DNA of 36,954 nucleotides from Hyphomicrobiales bacterium (GCA_017305835.1 JAFKJY010000093.1:1-36954), one strand, 5' to 3'; shown: positions 7,759-16,428, counted from the first letter of the stretch. Numbers and translations: made by a program. The notes: generated by a model from the sequence alone, not told the origin.

Positions 7759-8110
7759 TCAACCGATCGAAGACAAAACCGGAAAAGTCTCGAGGAGCCA
7801 GAAGGCGAACGACGAGAGATAACCAGTCATCATGGCGACACCCATCGCGATCATGACCACTCCGGCCAGCGCTCGCAGACCGCGTCCGAGGCGCCCGAAC
7901 GACTTCAACTTGGCGGACAGCGTGTCGGTGAACAGCGCGGCAAGCAGGAATGGCACGCCGAGACCCAGCGAATAGATCGTGAGCAACGCGATGCCATCGG
8001 CGAGCGTCGCCGACACTGCGCGGACCGTTCAGTATGGCGCCGAGGATCGGTCCGATGCACGGGGGCCAGCCAAAGGCCAAGGCCAGGCCGAGTACATATG
8101 ACGAAACCGT
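7759..8110 (-). pseudogene. CcdA-like (DsbD-family) thiol transporter remnant
   Basis: The first part, about 8107-8030, reads YVLGLALAFGW then PPCIGPILGAIL, the conserved second-cysteine helix of CcdA (usually WTPCIGP). The rest continues in another frame as VSATLADGIALLTIYSLGLG, PFLLAALF, and MGVAMMTGYLS to the stop at 7759. The switch is at 8028-8029, where removing one base of the TT pair restores a single frame. The N-terminal half, with the first membrane cysteine and the SPCVLPL motif, is replaced by unrelated open sequence up to 8305. CcdA normally passes electrons from thioredoxin across the membrane for cytochrome c maturation. With 5' loss plus a frameshift this copy is probably dead. 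Confidence 0.7.
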
Positions 8111-8391
8111 CCGTCCGCCGGGCAGATCCAGGTGATCTCCCTCGCTCAGGATTTCTCCGAAGGCGAGCATGTCGCTCTCGTAATCCGCGACGACACCGCC
8201 GACGCCGAGCTTGGTGATGGCGAACAGGTTTTGGTCCGAGCGTGCCAGGTGTGACCGCTTCATGGTGTGGCGGCGCCGGCATGCGGCCGTTTTGCTGCCT
8301 TCCAACAGTTGGTCAGTATCGGTGATTGCGATTGAGAGTTGATTTAAGGTAGATTTTCATCCCTTTGAACGATCCATGAAAGGCATCTCAC

Positions 8392-8565
8392 ATGGTTACC
8401 GTCGAACAGATCAGGGAGCGTGCTCGCAAGATAGCGCAGCGCCAAGGATGTCCCCCCGAACGTGAAAAGGATCACTGGGAAGAAGCCAAGAAAGAGTTGG
8501 AGGTGGAGGAGTCAGCTCGCCGAGCGGACATCATGGCCGCTTCGTATCTTATGCATGGGCATTAG
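8392..8565 (+). CDS. DUF2934 protein
   Basis: This is a 57-residue product: MVTVEQIRERARKIAQRQG, then CPPEREKDHWEEAKKEL and a short acidic tail ending MHGH. The pattern of an N-terminal helix, a glycine turn, and a second helix beginning H-W-E-A matches DUF2934, a family of unknown function frequent in alphaproteobacteria. The ribosome-binding site is weak (AAAGG 9 nt upstream). The stop is only a few bases from the start of IS66-like sequence, so the normal downstream context has been lost. Confidence 0.7.
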   Translation: MVTVEQIRERARKIAQRQGCPPEREKDHWEEAKKELEVEESARRADIMAASYLMHGH

Positions 8566-8569
8566 CCTG

Positions 8570-9219
8570 AATCCGGCACCTTCGGGGCTTCGTCGGTGTC
8601 CTGCAGGACGACGGCTACGCCCGATACCTAGCGCTGGCCGAACGTAGCACCGTGAGCATGGCTTTTTGCTTGTAGCACGTGTGTCGCGGCTTCTACGAAC
8701 TGGCGCAGCCCGACCCGCGCCGATCGCCACGGAGGCGCTCCAGCACACCGCCGAGCTCTACAGGATCAAGAGAGGGATACGAGGACGATCGCCCGAAGAG
8801 CGGTGAACCGGACGTTAAGAGAGAAGCCACTCGTCATCGATTCCCTCCAGTCATTACTGCGCGAGAAGCTTGCTCTGGTCAGCCAGACGAGCAACTCGTC
8901 GAAGCAAACCCGCTCTCCCGCTGGGCTTGACTCGGTCGCTTCCTCGACGACGGCCGCGTCGAGATCGGCTCGAACGTGTTCGAACGTTCGATCAGGCCAA
9001 TCGCCCTCAATCGGAAAAATGCGCTCCGCTGTTCCGACGGCGGTGGCGGGCACTGGGGCGACGATCGCATCGCTCGTAAAAAGCCGCAAACCAAGGGTGT
9101 CGACCCGTACGCCTCCCTCGCCGAGGTCATCACCCGCATCGTCGCCGGCCACCGCAGAACAAGCTCGACAACTCCTGCCCTGGGCCTACGCCCATGCACC
9201 ATTCAAGGCCGTGGCCTGA
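8570..9219 (+). pseudogene. IS66-family transposase TnpC remnant, multiply broken
   Basis: Reading across frames restores the C-terminal half of IS66 TnpC: LRGFVGVLQDDGYARYLALAE, then a stop, FYELAQP, EALQHTAELYRIKRGIRGRS, EKPLVIDSLQSLLREKLALVS, LSRWA-stop-LGRFLDDGRVEIGS, FERSIRPIALNRKNAL, DGGGGHWG, SLAEVITRIVAGH and QLLPWAYAHAP. These pieces lie in all three plus-strand frames and two of them are separated by in-frame stops (near 8678 and 8929). CGGTTAC just after 9219 may be the terminal repeat. The element is long dead; tnpA, tnpB and the N-terminal half of tnpC are absent. Confidence 0.8.
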
Positions 9220-9500
9220 GAACAGCGGTTACGAATCAGCGGCAACTGCAGCGCGACAATCTGGATGAGACTCTTGTGTCGAGGCAGTGGTGATGATCGC
9301 GGCATGGCTGGCGTGCGCAAGAGCCTTGTCGATTTGATAGTCGCGGTGCGTCGATCAGGAGCGACGTTGGCCGGTGTTGCGAATGACGCTAGCCCGCCGG
9401 TGCCTCGCGGCGCCGATAGCTCTAGACGTTCAGCTCGAATGTCGTCGCGTAATAAACTGCACAAACCCGTCCCGCGCAATGTGTATCATCGAGGTTTAGA

Positions 9501-9647
9501 GTGCCGAGCGAAACGGTCGACACTGACCGCGCCTTTCTGCGAGGGGCAGCGACGTCCCTGGGGTGGCACTTTTCTGCGCGTTGTGCGTTACGCCTTGGAG
9601 AACGAGAACGGGCGCTCGGAAGCGGCTATCCTAGTCGAGGTAAATGA
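9501..9647 (+). CDS. Small ORF coupled to the P19-like gene
   Basis: A 48-codon frame starts at GTG 9501, 6 nt after GAGG, and its TGA overlaps the next gene's start as ATGA (9644-9647). That overlap is typical of translational coupling. The product (VPSETVDTDRAFLRG, AATSLGWHFSARC, ending YPSRGK) matches no family I know. It could be a leader peptide, the end of a decayed gene, or chance. The sequence from 9232 to 9500 before it shows nothing recognisable. Confidence 0.35.
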   Translation: MPSETVDTDRAFLRGAATSLGWHFSARCALRLGERERALGSGYPSRGK

Positions 9648-10189
9648 TGTCGAAGCCACGGTCGAAACCAAGCGATGAAGCAACAGCAGAGCAGTTGAAG
9701 CTCGCCTGCAAGCAGGGTGCAGCTTACCAAGAAGCGCTCCGCTATATTATCGACAAGGTCGTCGAGCAGGGCGGCAAGCAAGAGGCGGACGACTACCTAA
9801 TTGCCTTCGCCCAGGAGAAGGCGGAGGGCATGAACCATCTCGACGGAGATGGTGAACTCACCTGGGCCGAGCCGGATGGCGAGAACTGCCACCTGGAGAT
9901 CGCCGTCTGTGACAAGGCGGATCAGCGATTCATTCCCGGGCTGGATATAGAAGCCACGCTCATCTCGGAGGCCGGCGTCAGAATTGGCCCGTTCACCATG
10001 CCTTTCCTTTGGCACCCAGGACTATACCACTACGGGCGCAACATCACGCTGCCCGGTTCCGGGATGTACACGTTGCGGATACGCATCAGCCCGCCGAATT
10101 TTGGACGACACGACAAGACGAACGGCAAAAGGTATGCGCGAACTGTCGAGGTAGAATTCGCACAGGTGCCGTTGAAAGCCGGGTCCTGA
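9644..10189 (+). CDS. P19/Fe2+-transport-like protein without signal peptide
   Basis: The product is 181 residues, with ATGs at 9644 and 9647. The C-terminal half resembles the P19/Tp34 iron-transport domain: FIPGLDIEATLIS, MPFLWHPGLYHYGRN, ITLPGSGMYTLRIRI and PPNFGRHDKTNGKRY. The His/Met residues around HPGLYHYG and the GRHDK segment correspond to the part of the family that binds copper/iron. Classical members are periplasmic, yet this one starts with about 100 soluble, helical residues and shows no signal peptide. It may therefore act in the cytoplasm or in a complex. It is followed after 83 bp by a CzcD-type exporter, suggesting a metal-handling role. The family call is moderate. Confidence 0.6.
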   Translation: MMSKPRSKPSDEATAEQLKLACKQGAAYQEALRYIIDKVVEQGGKQEADDYLIAFAQEKAEGMNHLDGDGELTWAEPDGENCHLEIAVCDKADQRFIPGLDIEATLISEAGVRIGPFTMPFLWHPGLYHYGRNITLPGSGMYTLRIRISPPNFGRHDKTNGKRYARTVEVEFAQVPLKAGS

Positions 10190-10272
10190 CCCAGACGGAT
10201 GCGCTTTATCGGAGCAAAATTTCTCGGGTTGCCCGAAGCGACGGCAAGAACAAGCGTTCGCAGGAGAAAATC

Positions 10273-11220
10273 GTGGGGCATGCCGGCCATGCGCATAGTG
10301 CAGAGGGGAAGGATGCGAAAGGAGCGTCATCACAGCGCGGACCGAGGCTATTAATCGCACTTGCGCTTAACCTGGGCATCACCGTCGCGGAGGTGGTCGG
10401 CGGCCTGATCTCCGGCTCCCTCACGCTCCTCGCCGATGCGGCCCACAACTTCTCCGACGCGGGTTCGGTGCTGGTATCCTACATCGCTTGGCGCATCTCA
10501 CTCCGGGCGGTGGATCGGCGGCGGACCTTCGGCTACGCCCGAGCTGAGACTGTCGGCGCGGTGATCAATCTCACTACCCTCCTCGTAATAGGCCTGTACC
10601 TTCTCTATGAGGCGGCGAGCCGGTTGATCAGGCCGCAAGAGATTGCCGGCAAGACCATGCTGATGGTGGGCGTGATCGCGCTGGTGGAGGATCTTGCCGC
10701 TGCGTGGGTGCTGCGCAAAGAGACCGGCAGCCTCAACGTCAAAAGCACCTATCTGCACATGATCGCTGACGCGCTCACCACAGTCGGAGTCATCTTGGGT
10801 GCGCTGGTCATCATGTTTTGGGGCTCAGGGGTGTACTGGGTCGATCCAGTGATAACGGCGGCGATTTCGGTCTACATTTTCGTTCACGGTTATCACGAGA
10901 TCAAACGTGCGATCGCGATATTGATCGATAGCGCGCCACCAGATTTCGACTACGACGGTCTCGTCGCCGAAATCAAGCAAATGCCCTCGGTCGACGATAT
11001 TCACCATCTCCACGTTTGGCAGCGACGGGAAGGCGCCACTGCGCTTGAGGCTCATATCGCGGTATCGGAGATGGACTTGGAAAGGGTAACCAGCCTTAAG
11101 GCACAAATGAAAGATCGGCTGCGGGAACGATTTGCAGTCGAGCACTCCACGCTCGAATTCGAGCTGACCAGCGCAATTCAGCATGGCCGCAATTTGCTGG
11201 CCAAGGATGAAGGTCACTGA
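10273..11220 (+). CDS. CzcD-type cation diffusion facilitator
   Basis: The product is 315 residues. The GTG at 10273 is chosen because AGGAG lies 6 nt upstream and the frame before it overlaps the previous gene without resemblance. A His-rich start (VGHAGHAHSAEGKD) is followed by six membrane helices. The transport-site pairs are intact: ADAAHNFSDAGS in helix 2 and HMIADALTTVG in helix 5. The C-terminal cytoplasmic domain (VDDIHHLHVWQRREG, ending HSTLEFEL) is complete. This family exports Zn2+, Co2+ or Cd2+ from the cytoplasm by proton exchange. Length and motifs are those of an active transporter. Confidence 0.9.
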   Translation: MGHAGHAHSAEGKDAKGASSQRGPRLLIALALNLGITVAEVVGGLISGSLTLLADAAHNFSDAGSVLVSYIAWRISLRAVDRRRTFGYARAETVGAVINLTTLLVIGLYLLYEAASRLIRPQEIAGKTMLMVGVIALVEDLAAAWVLRKETGSLNVKSTYLHMIADALTTVGVILGALVIMFWGSGVYWVDPVITAAISVYIFVHGYHEIKRAIAILIDSAPPDFDYDGLVAEIKQMPSVDDIHHLHVWQRREGATALEAHIAVSEMDLERVTSLKAQMKDRLRERFAVEHSTLEFELTSAIQHGRNLLAKDEGH

Positions 11221-11334
11221 CGGACTAACTTGCATGATTGCTGGCTCTCATGTCGGCAGCCAACTATTTTCGCCGACGGCCTTGTCGCCGAGTTCGTGCC
11301 GACAAGCCAACGGACCTTAAGCCGCACATTGCGC

Positions 11335-12054
11335 ATGGCGGCGGGCATGGTTGTCGCTGTCTTCGTGGTGCTCGACTTGAGGCCAAGCAAATGGCTGCCC
11401 GCGGGGAACAAGCGATTACAGACAGACCGCTTCGGCTCGCAGCATTGGGCCGGAACAATTCCGAGCGTGCGACGTTGGTTCAATGTTTTCGAGGGCGGCA
11501 TCTTGTTCACGGTTGGGCCGCTGGCCCTGCAAATGGGTCAGCACATCTTTTTGATGAACGTCGTGGCGCTCGCCGCAGCTTCCAGCCTCGGGCGACATAT
11601 GCCCTTCCTGCTCCGCAAATGGCCCGTCGCGGCCGCTGTCGTTCAGGTAGTGCTTTTGTGGTCTTGGCATGCGCCTCCTGTGCTCTCCGAGGCCATCGGA
11701 AGCAGCACCCTTCACATGATGATGCAGGCAACTCTGTTCCTCTCAGCGCTGTGGTTCTGGCGTGCTGTGCTCGCGATTTCGGAGGATCAAAAATGGCTGT
11801 CTATCGGGCTGCTTCTTTTCACCAGCAAGCTGTTTTGTCTGCTTGGCGTTCTTCTCATCTTCGCCGGTCGTGACCCCTATCAACTCGGTGGGGGCCATGT
11901 CAGCGGGGAAGCCCGTGCGATATCAGGGCTGGAGGATCAGCAACTCGCCGGACTTCTCATGATCGTCGTATGCCCGCTAAGCTACCTGGGCGTCGGTGTG
12001 TTCACTGCTGCACGATGGGTGGGTGTGCTTGAGCGCCGGGCGCCTCATGGCTGA
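11335..12054 (+). CDS. CtaG-like cytochrome c oxidase assembly protein
   Basis: The product is about 239 residues from the ATG at 11335. The frame opens at a TTG (11230) and family resemblance begins only near 11500. The caa3-type CtaG signatures are LALQMGQHIFLMNVVALA, LLWSWHAPPVLSEA, STLHMMMQATLFLSALWFW, AGRDPYQL and LEDQQLAGLLMIV. Conserved histidines (QH, WHAP, LHMM) and five or so membrane helices fit a copper-handling assembly factor. The usual first helix is shortened or replaced, so this may be an N-terminally damaged copy. Its stop overlaps the following cytochrome c gene by 8 bp, indicating translational coupling. Confidence 0.75.
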   Translation: MAAGMVVAVFVVLDLRPSKWLPAGNKRLQTDRFGSQHWAGTIPSVRRWFNVFEGGILFTVGPLALQMGQHIFLMNVVALAAASSLGRHMPFLLRKWPVAAAVVQVVLLWSWHAPPVLSEAIGSSTLHMMMQATLFLSALWFWRAVLAISEDQKWLSIGLLLFTSKLFCLLGVLLIFAGRDPYQLGGGHVSGEARAISGLEDQQLAGLLMIVVCPLSYLGVGVFTAARWVGVLERRAPHG

Positions 12055-12682
12055 GCCCAATGAATTGTCTCTGGCCGAGTTTTGGAAGGCGCTCGCCATT
12101 GCAACCGCGATTGTGGCCGTCTTCGCTACGATCTTCGTTTTGTCGGGCTACTACAATGTCTCCGCCCAGAAACCGCATTTCGACGTCACGACGTGGCTGC
12201 TCGGACAAGTTCGGCGACAATCGATACGGAACCAGAGCGATACGGTCCCGCCGGTTCCGGGTAACCTCCAGGATGCAGACCTGATCAACTTGGGCGCGGT
12301 GCAGTATCAACTGGGTTGCGCCGCGTGTCATGGGACGCCGGGGTGGGCCGGATCGCCGGTTGGAGACGCCATGCTGCCCGCGCCGCCTCCGCTCACCCGC
12401 GCCGCGGAGGAATGGTCCGCTCGCGAGCTCTTCTGGATCGTTCGCAATGGCCAGAAGTACACTGGAATGCCCGCATGGATTGCCTACGAACGCGAGGATG
12501 AGGTGTGGCCGCTCGTGGCCTTCCTGGAGCAGTTGCCAGGCCTCGGACAGGACGAGTACCGACGGCTCACGGGCGACCGCAGCAGCACTCCAGGCTTTTC
12601 GCTGAGCACAGGGCGCGCAGTTATCGAAGTGTGCGCCCGCTGCCAGGGGCTCCGTGGGAATCTCTGCAACGATACACGCTAA
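12047..12682 (+). CDS. Membrane-anchored cytochrome c, 3' end cut by a transposon
   Basis: The product is 211 residues from ATG 12047, overlapping the CtaG-like stop. An N-terminal helix (ALAIATAIVAVFATIFVLSG) anchors the protein. The heme site is CAACHG, with GMPAW supplying a likely Met ligand. Near the end EVCARC begins what should be a second CxxCH site. At this point the Tn3-family inverted repeat (from 12646) enters: the expected His becomes Gln (CARCQ) and the frame runs 12 codons into the transposon to a TAA at 12680-12682. The mono-heme N-terminal half could still fold, but the second domain is lost. Its neighbours suggest a terminal-oxidase electron donor. Confidence 0.75.
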   Translation: MAEPNELSLAEFWKALAIATAIVAVFATIFVLSGYYNVSAQKPHFDVTTWLLGQVRRQSIRNQSDTVPPVPGNLQDADLINLGAVQYQLGCAACHGTPGWAGSPVGDAMLPAPPPLTRAAEEWSARELFWIVRNGQKYTGMPAWIAYEREDEVWPLVAFLEQLPGLGQDEYRRLTGDRSSTPGFSLSTGRAVIEVCARCQGLRGNLCNDTR

Positions 12683-12683
12683 G
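12646..12683 (+). repeat. Tn3-family terminal inverted repeat (tnpA end)
   Basis: This 38-bp repeat begins GGGGCTCCGT and ends ACGCTAAG, the usual G-rich outside and TAAG inside of Tn3-family ends. It differs from the other end only at its innermost base. The tnpA stop codon (12679-12681, TAG on the minus strand) lies inside it. Confidence 0.9.
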
Positions 12684-15648
12684 GGAAGAGGAAGTTCCTG
12701 GGGTTGAAGCGGTTGACGCGGATAGGGCGGAATCGTTCGAGGGGTCGGTCAATCTCGTTCCAGAGATAGTCGCCGGTGAGGGCGATATGGCTCCAGGGGA
12801 GCGGCGCGACCTGGGCGAGGACATCGTCGGGGATGGCGACATCCTGCCCGCGCACGAAGCCGACGGCGCGGCTGAGATAGACGGTGTTCCACAGGATGAT
12901 CGCATTGATCACGAGGTTGAGGCCGGAGGCGCGATAGGTCACGGTCTCAGCGATGCGGTTTCGCAATTCGCCAAGCTGGTGGAGGAACACGGCGCGCGCG
13001 AGGGCGTGGCGACTTTCTCCCTTGTTGAGGATGGCATGCGAGCGGCGTCGCAGCTTCGGGTCGAGCAGCCAGTCGCAGATGAAGATCGAGCGCTCGATCC
13101 GCCCGATCTCGCGCAGCGCTTGCGCCAGCCTGTTCTGGCGGGGCGATGCGGCGATCTTCTTGAGGATCACGGATGGGGGGACGAGGCCGGAACCGATCGA
13201 GGCGGCCAGACGCAGCACCTCATCCCAATGCTGTTCGATGCCCGCCATATTGATGGTGCCCCCGATCAGCGAACCGAGCGAGGCATAGTCTGCCTTGGGG
13301 TCGATCACGAACAGCCTTCGGCTGCCTAGATTGCGAATGCGCGGGATGAGGCGGTAGCCGAACAGATGGAACATGGCGAAGACCGTCTCGGTAGCGCCCG
13401 CAGTGTCGGTCGCATGTTCGTGGATCTCGACCGAGCTTTCGTTGTGGAGAAGCCCGTCGAGCACATAGGGCGCCTCACTTTCCGAGGCCTGGATCAGGCG
13501 CGAGAAGAAAGAGGCGAAGCGGTTGGAGAGGAAGCCGTAGAGCGAGGCGCCGGGCCTGGTGCCGTATTTGGCGTTGTAATCGAGGCTGGCCTCGCCACGT
13601 CCGCCGGCAGGGAAGAACTGGCCGTCCGAGGAGGAGACGTGGCCGTCCCCCCAGATCGCGGCAAAGGGATGGGCCTGTTGGGCATCGACCAGCACGGCTG
13701 TCGCCGCAGCGTAGGTTTCGGGCCGAAGATGCCGATCGATCATCAGCATCATCTGGTGGATGGTGACGCCACGCGAACTCTCGGCCATGCGCTCGGCGCC
13801 GGCGTTGGTGGCGTCGGCAAGGATGGCGGCCATCAGCGCGGCCTCGTCGCCGGCGCCGGCACCGGTCCGGTAATGGGTGAAACTGTCGAGGAATCCGGTC
13901 CAGCTGTGGATCTCGGCCAGCAAGCTCGTGATCCGCACGCGCGGGACGAGAGTGTAGAGGCGCCGGCTGAGCGCAATGACCCGGCCCCGTTCTTCCTCAC
14001 GGATCGGCGACACCGACAGCCCCTTGTCCGTGATGCTGGCGTCGGGGATTTGGTTGGCGCCAGCCGCTGTGGCGAGCGCCTTCAGTTTCGCATCGAGAGT
14101 GGCGACACGCTCGGCACGCCAGGCAGCGAAACTGTCCGGCACGGCCAGGCCAAGGCGCTGCTCGTCGCGCATTAGTGCGAAGGTGGTACGCGGCAGGAGA
14201 TAGTCCTCGAAGCTCCGCCAGGCGCGGCTCCCCTCGACCCAGATATCGCCGGCCCGCAGCCGGTCGCGCAGGTGGACGAGAACCGCTACCTCCCAGGCGC
14301 GGATATCGACGCTGCTGTTGCGCTCGCGGACACGGCGCCGCCATTTGCGGGTAAGGAAGGCGAGCGGCAGTTGCTGGGGCAGCGGACGTCCTCGGTGGAG
14401 CGCGCGCAGCAGATTGACCGAGGCGAGAATAGGATCGTTGGGCCGGAAGGACTGGAAACGGAAAGCTTCGAAGACGAGCTTCGCTACTTTGCGGAGCGAC
14501 TTCTGCCGGTCGACCAACTCATCCAGGTCGTCGCTCCGGTCGGGCCGGACCACTTCGGCCGCGATCGCGACGCTGGCCGCGAGCCCATCCCAGCCGATGG
14601 TGCCGGCAATCGCGGCCGACAGATCGGCGCCGGTCTCACGCGCCTTCATCAGCGCTTGCCCGAGCTGCATGTGACTGACCGCAACGCCGGTGAGGATCTG
14701 GGCCTCCTTCAGAAGCCGCTCCTTGCGGCTGATCTCGGCCTTGCGCCGGGCGCTGCCAATGAGCTTGCCGAACATGTCGATCGCAAGATCGGTGATCGCG
14801 GCCTGTCGCTCGATCACGAACGCGGTCAGCGTGGCGTGCCGGCGCTCGGTCGAAAGGCGCAGCATTTCGCGGGCATGGAGGATCCGCGCCTCCTTCGCGA
14901 TGATACCATAGCGGTTGGCATGGATGCTCTTGCGCCGTTCATCGGCGATGCCGGCGCCGCGCAACACTTCCAGCCGCGCGATCGCAGCCTTCAAGTTCTT
15001 CAGCTTCGCCCCTTCCGGCGCTTCCGCGATCCAGCCAAGCATCGTGCGGTCGCCGGCGCGATCGACGACCAGTTGCTCGAGCGCATCGAAGGATACCTTG
15101 CCCAGCCCCTGGATCAGATCCCGATATGCGTGCCTGCGCGCGGACGCCCGACCTGCCAGAGCGAGGCGCTCGAGGAGGTCGGCGCCGGGAACGAGAATGC
15201 CCTCGTCCTTGAGTTTCTCGATGATCGCCTGAACAATCGGGCCACCTTTCTCCGTGGCTGCCGCAGTATCTGCAGCGGCAGTGATGAGGAGACGATAATC
15301 GCCTGCCCGCACAGGACGCAGCCCGAGTTCGGCGACAATTTCTCGCGCATGCTCCCGCCGCGTCTCCTCGCGCCGCGCGTAGAGGTCGAAGACCGTAGGG
15401 TCGATCCCGAGCTGGTCCGCGACAATGGCGACAACCGCTTGAGGCAGTGTTTCCTCTGCGCGAAGAGGTCGTCCAAGGTCACGCACCAGAGCAAGCTGGA
15501 CCGCGAACCCCAGCCGGTTGTGAGACCGGCGATGGTCTTTGGCAAAGGTGATGTCTTCAGGCGTGAGCGCGTAGCGGGACTGGGCATCCTCGTGCGCCTC
15601 AGGCGGTTCGAACAGCACGGTACGCGTCTGCGCGTCCAGAAATGCCAT
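12679..15648 (-). CDS. tnpA: Tn3-family transposase
   Basis: The product is 989 residues, the usual length for Tn3 TnpA, with ATG at 15648. The N-terminus (RYALTPEDITFAKDHRRSHN, LGFAVQLALVRDLGR) is the DUF4158-type end-binding region. The C-terminal catalytic part includes GDGHVSSSDGQFFPAGG, HATDTAGATETVFAMFHLFGY, IPRIRNLGSRRLF and the terminal APLPWSHIALTGDYLW. The acidic residues of the DDE triad are in these blocks. It catalyses replicative transposition from the 38-bp ends. It is 18 bp downstream of the resolvase gene and likely co-transcribed. No frameshift or stop is seen, so it should be functional. Confidence 0.95.
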   Translation of the reverse strand: MAFLDAQTRTVLFEPPEAHEDAQSRYALTPEDITFAKDHRRSHNRLGFAVQLALVRDLGRPLRAEETLPQAVVAIVADQLGIDPTVFDLYARREETRREHAREIVAELGLRPVRAGDYRLLITAAADTAAATEKGGPIVQAIIEKLKDEGILVPGADLLERLALAGRASARRHAYRDLIQGLGKVSFDALEQLVVDRAGDRTMLGWIAEAPEGAKLKNLKAAIARLEVLRGAGIADERRKSIHANRYGIIAKEARILHAREMLRLSTERRHATLTAFVIERQAAITDLAIDMFGKLIGSARRKAEISRKERLLKEAQILTGVAVSHMQLGQALMKARETGADLSAAIAGTIGWDGLAASVAIAAEVVRPDRSDDLDELVDRQKSLRKVAKLVFEAFRFQSFRPNDPILASVNLLRALHRGRPLPQQLPLAFLTRKWRRRVRERNSSVDIRAWEVAVLVHLRDRLRAGDIWVEGSRAWRSFEDYLLPRTTFALMRDEQRLGLAVPDSFAAWRAERVATLDAKLKALATAAGANQIPDASITDKGLSVSPIREEERGRVIALSRRLYTLVPRVRITSLLAEIHSWTGFLDSFTHYRTGAGAGDEAALMAAILADATNAGAERMAESSRGVTIHQMMLMIDRHLRPETYAAATAVLVDAQQAHPFAAIWGDGHVSSSDGQFFPAGGRGEASLDYNAKYGTRPGASLYGFLSNRFASFFSRLIQASESEAPYVLDGLLHNESSVEIHEHATDTAGATETVFAMFHLFGYRLIPRIRNLGSRRLFVIDPKADYASLGSLIGGTINMAGIEQHWDEVLRLAASIGSGLVPPSVILKKIAASPRQNRLAQALREIGRIERSIFICDWLLDPKLRRRSHAILNKGESRHALARAVFLHQLGELRNRIAETVTYRASGLNLVINAIILWNTVYLSRAVGFVRGQDVAIPDDVLAQVAPLPWSHIALTGDYLWNEIDRPLERFRPIRVNRFNPRNFLFP

Positions 15649-15666
15649 GATGATAAGGCCGGCGCG

Positions 15667-16275
15667 TTAGGCGGCCATCCTGGGATCATCATCGTTCCTT
15701 CCGGGGCCGCTCCAGCCAATCCGCTTCAGGGTGTCGATGAGCGTCGAGCGGGGGATCTTGAAGGTCCGACACACCGATGCCTTGCTGGCGCCTCCGTCCA
15801 GCGCCGCGAGGATCTGATCGATCTTCTCCGCGTCGATGGAGGGCGGACGGCCACCCTTGCGACCACGCCGGCGCGCCGCGGCAAGACCGGCGTTGACCCG
15901 CTCGGTGATCAGCGCCCGCTCATATTCGGCGAGTGAGCCGAAGAGATTGAACAGGAAAGCGCCGTGCGAGGTCGTGGTGTCGATCGCCTCGGTGAGCGAA
16001 CGAAAGGCGACGCCGCGCTCCTTCAACTCCTCGACGATCCTGATGAGGTGGGAGAGCGAGCGGCCGAGCCGATCGAGCTTCCAAACGACGAGCACGTCGC
16101 CTGCCCGCAGATCTTTCATGCAGGCCTTCAGCCCGGGACGGTCGTCCCGGGCGCCCGAGGCACGATCCTGATGCAGATGGCGCTCGTCGATGCCCGCGCC
16201 AATAAGCGCATCGCGCTGCAGATCGACCGACTGCCGCTCGTCGCTCGTGGACACCCGCATATAGCCGATCAACAT
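15667..16275 (-). CDS. tnpR: Serine resolvase of the Tn3 element
   Basis: The product is 202 residues from the ATG at 16275; a TTG three codons earlier lies inside the putative res site. The catalytic domain starts MLIGYMRVSTSDERQSVDLQ with the nucleophilic Ser after RV. DRASGARDDRPGL, WKLDRLGRSLSHL and SLAEYERALITERVNAGL follow. The C-terminal HTH reads GGASKASVCRTFKIPRSTL. The enzyme resolves cointegrates at res. It probably also represses its own promoter by binding the overlapping res site, as in other Tn3-family elements; that is inference. Confidence 0.92.
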   Translation of the reverse strand: MLIGYMRVSTSDERQSVDLQRDALIGAGIDERHLHQDRASGARDDRPGLKACMKDLRAGDVLVVWKLDRLGRSLSHLIRIVEELKERGVAFRSLTEAIDTTTSHGAFLFNLFGSLAEYERALITERVNAGLAAARRRGRKGGRPPSIDAEKIDQILAALDGGASKASVCRTFKIPRSTLIDTLKRIGWSGPGRNDDDPRMAA

Positions 16276-16340
16276 GTGCGACAAACCCCGTTTCTAGACT
16301 TGCCGCACAGTGCCACGATCCGACAGAGTTTGTCGCACAG
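16275..16340. promoter_or_regulatory. Putative res site / tnpR control region
   Basis: A 12-bp sequence TGTGCGACAAAC (16275-16286) recurs inverted as GTTTGTCGCACA (16328-16339). A third partial arm GCCGCACA lies at 16302-16309. The first copy overlaps the tnpR start codon. Paired inverted arms directly upstream of a resolvase gene are the expected look of resolvase-binding subsites. Confidence 0.55.
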
Positions 16341-16428
16341 AAAATGATGTCTCTGCCCAGATCCCTTTCGCGCTCAGCGGTTGGTCGCGGAAATCACTTG
16401 TTTCCCGTCACCACCAAAACCGCCTCGC

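Noticed and set aside
8025..8032. Programmed frameshift in ccdA
   Set aside because: There is no slippery heptamer, and the N-terminal half is missing, so simple decay explains it.
14272..15936. Long open frame (554 codons) on the plus strand, opposite tnpA and tnpR
   Set aside because: It is antisense to an intact transposase with strong family motifs; its own translation has no recognisable domain. GC-rich codon use produces such shadows.
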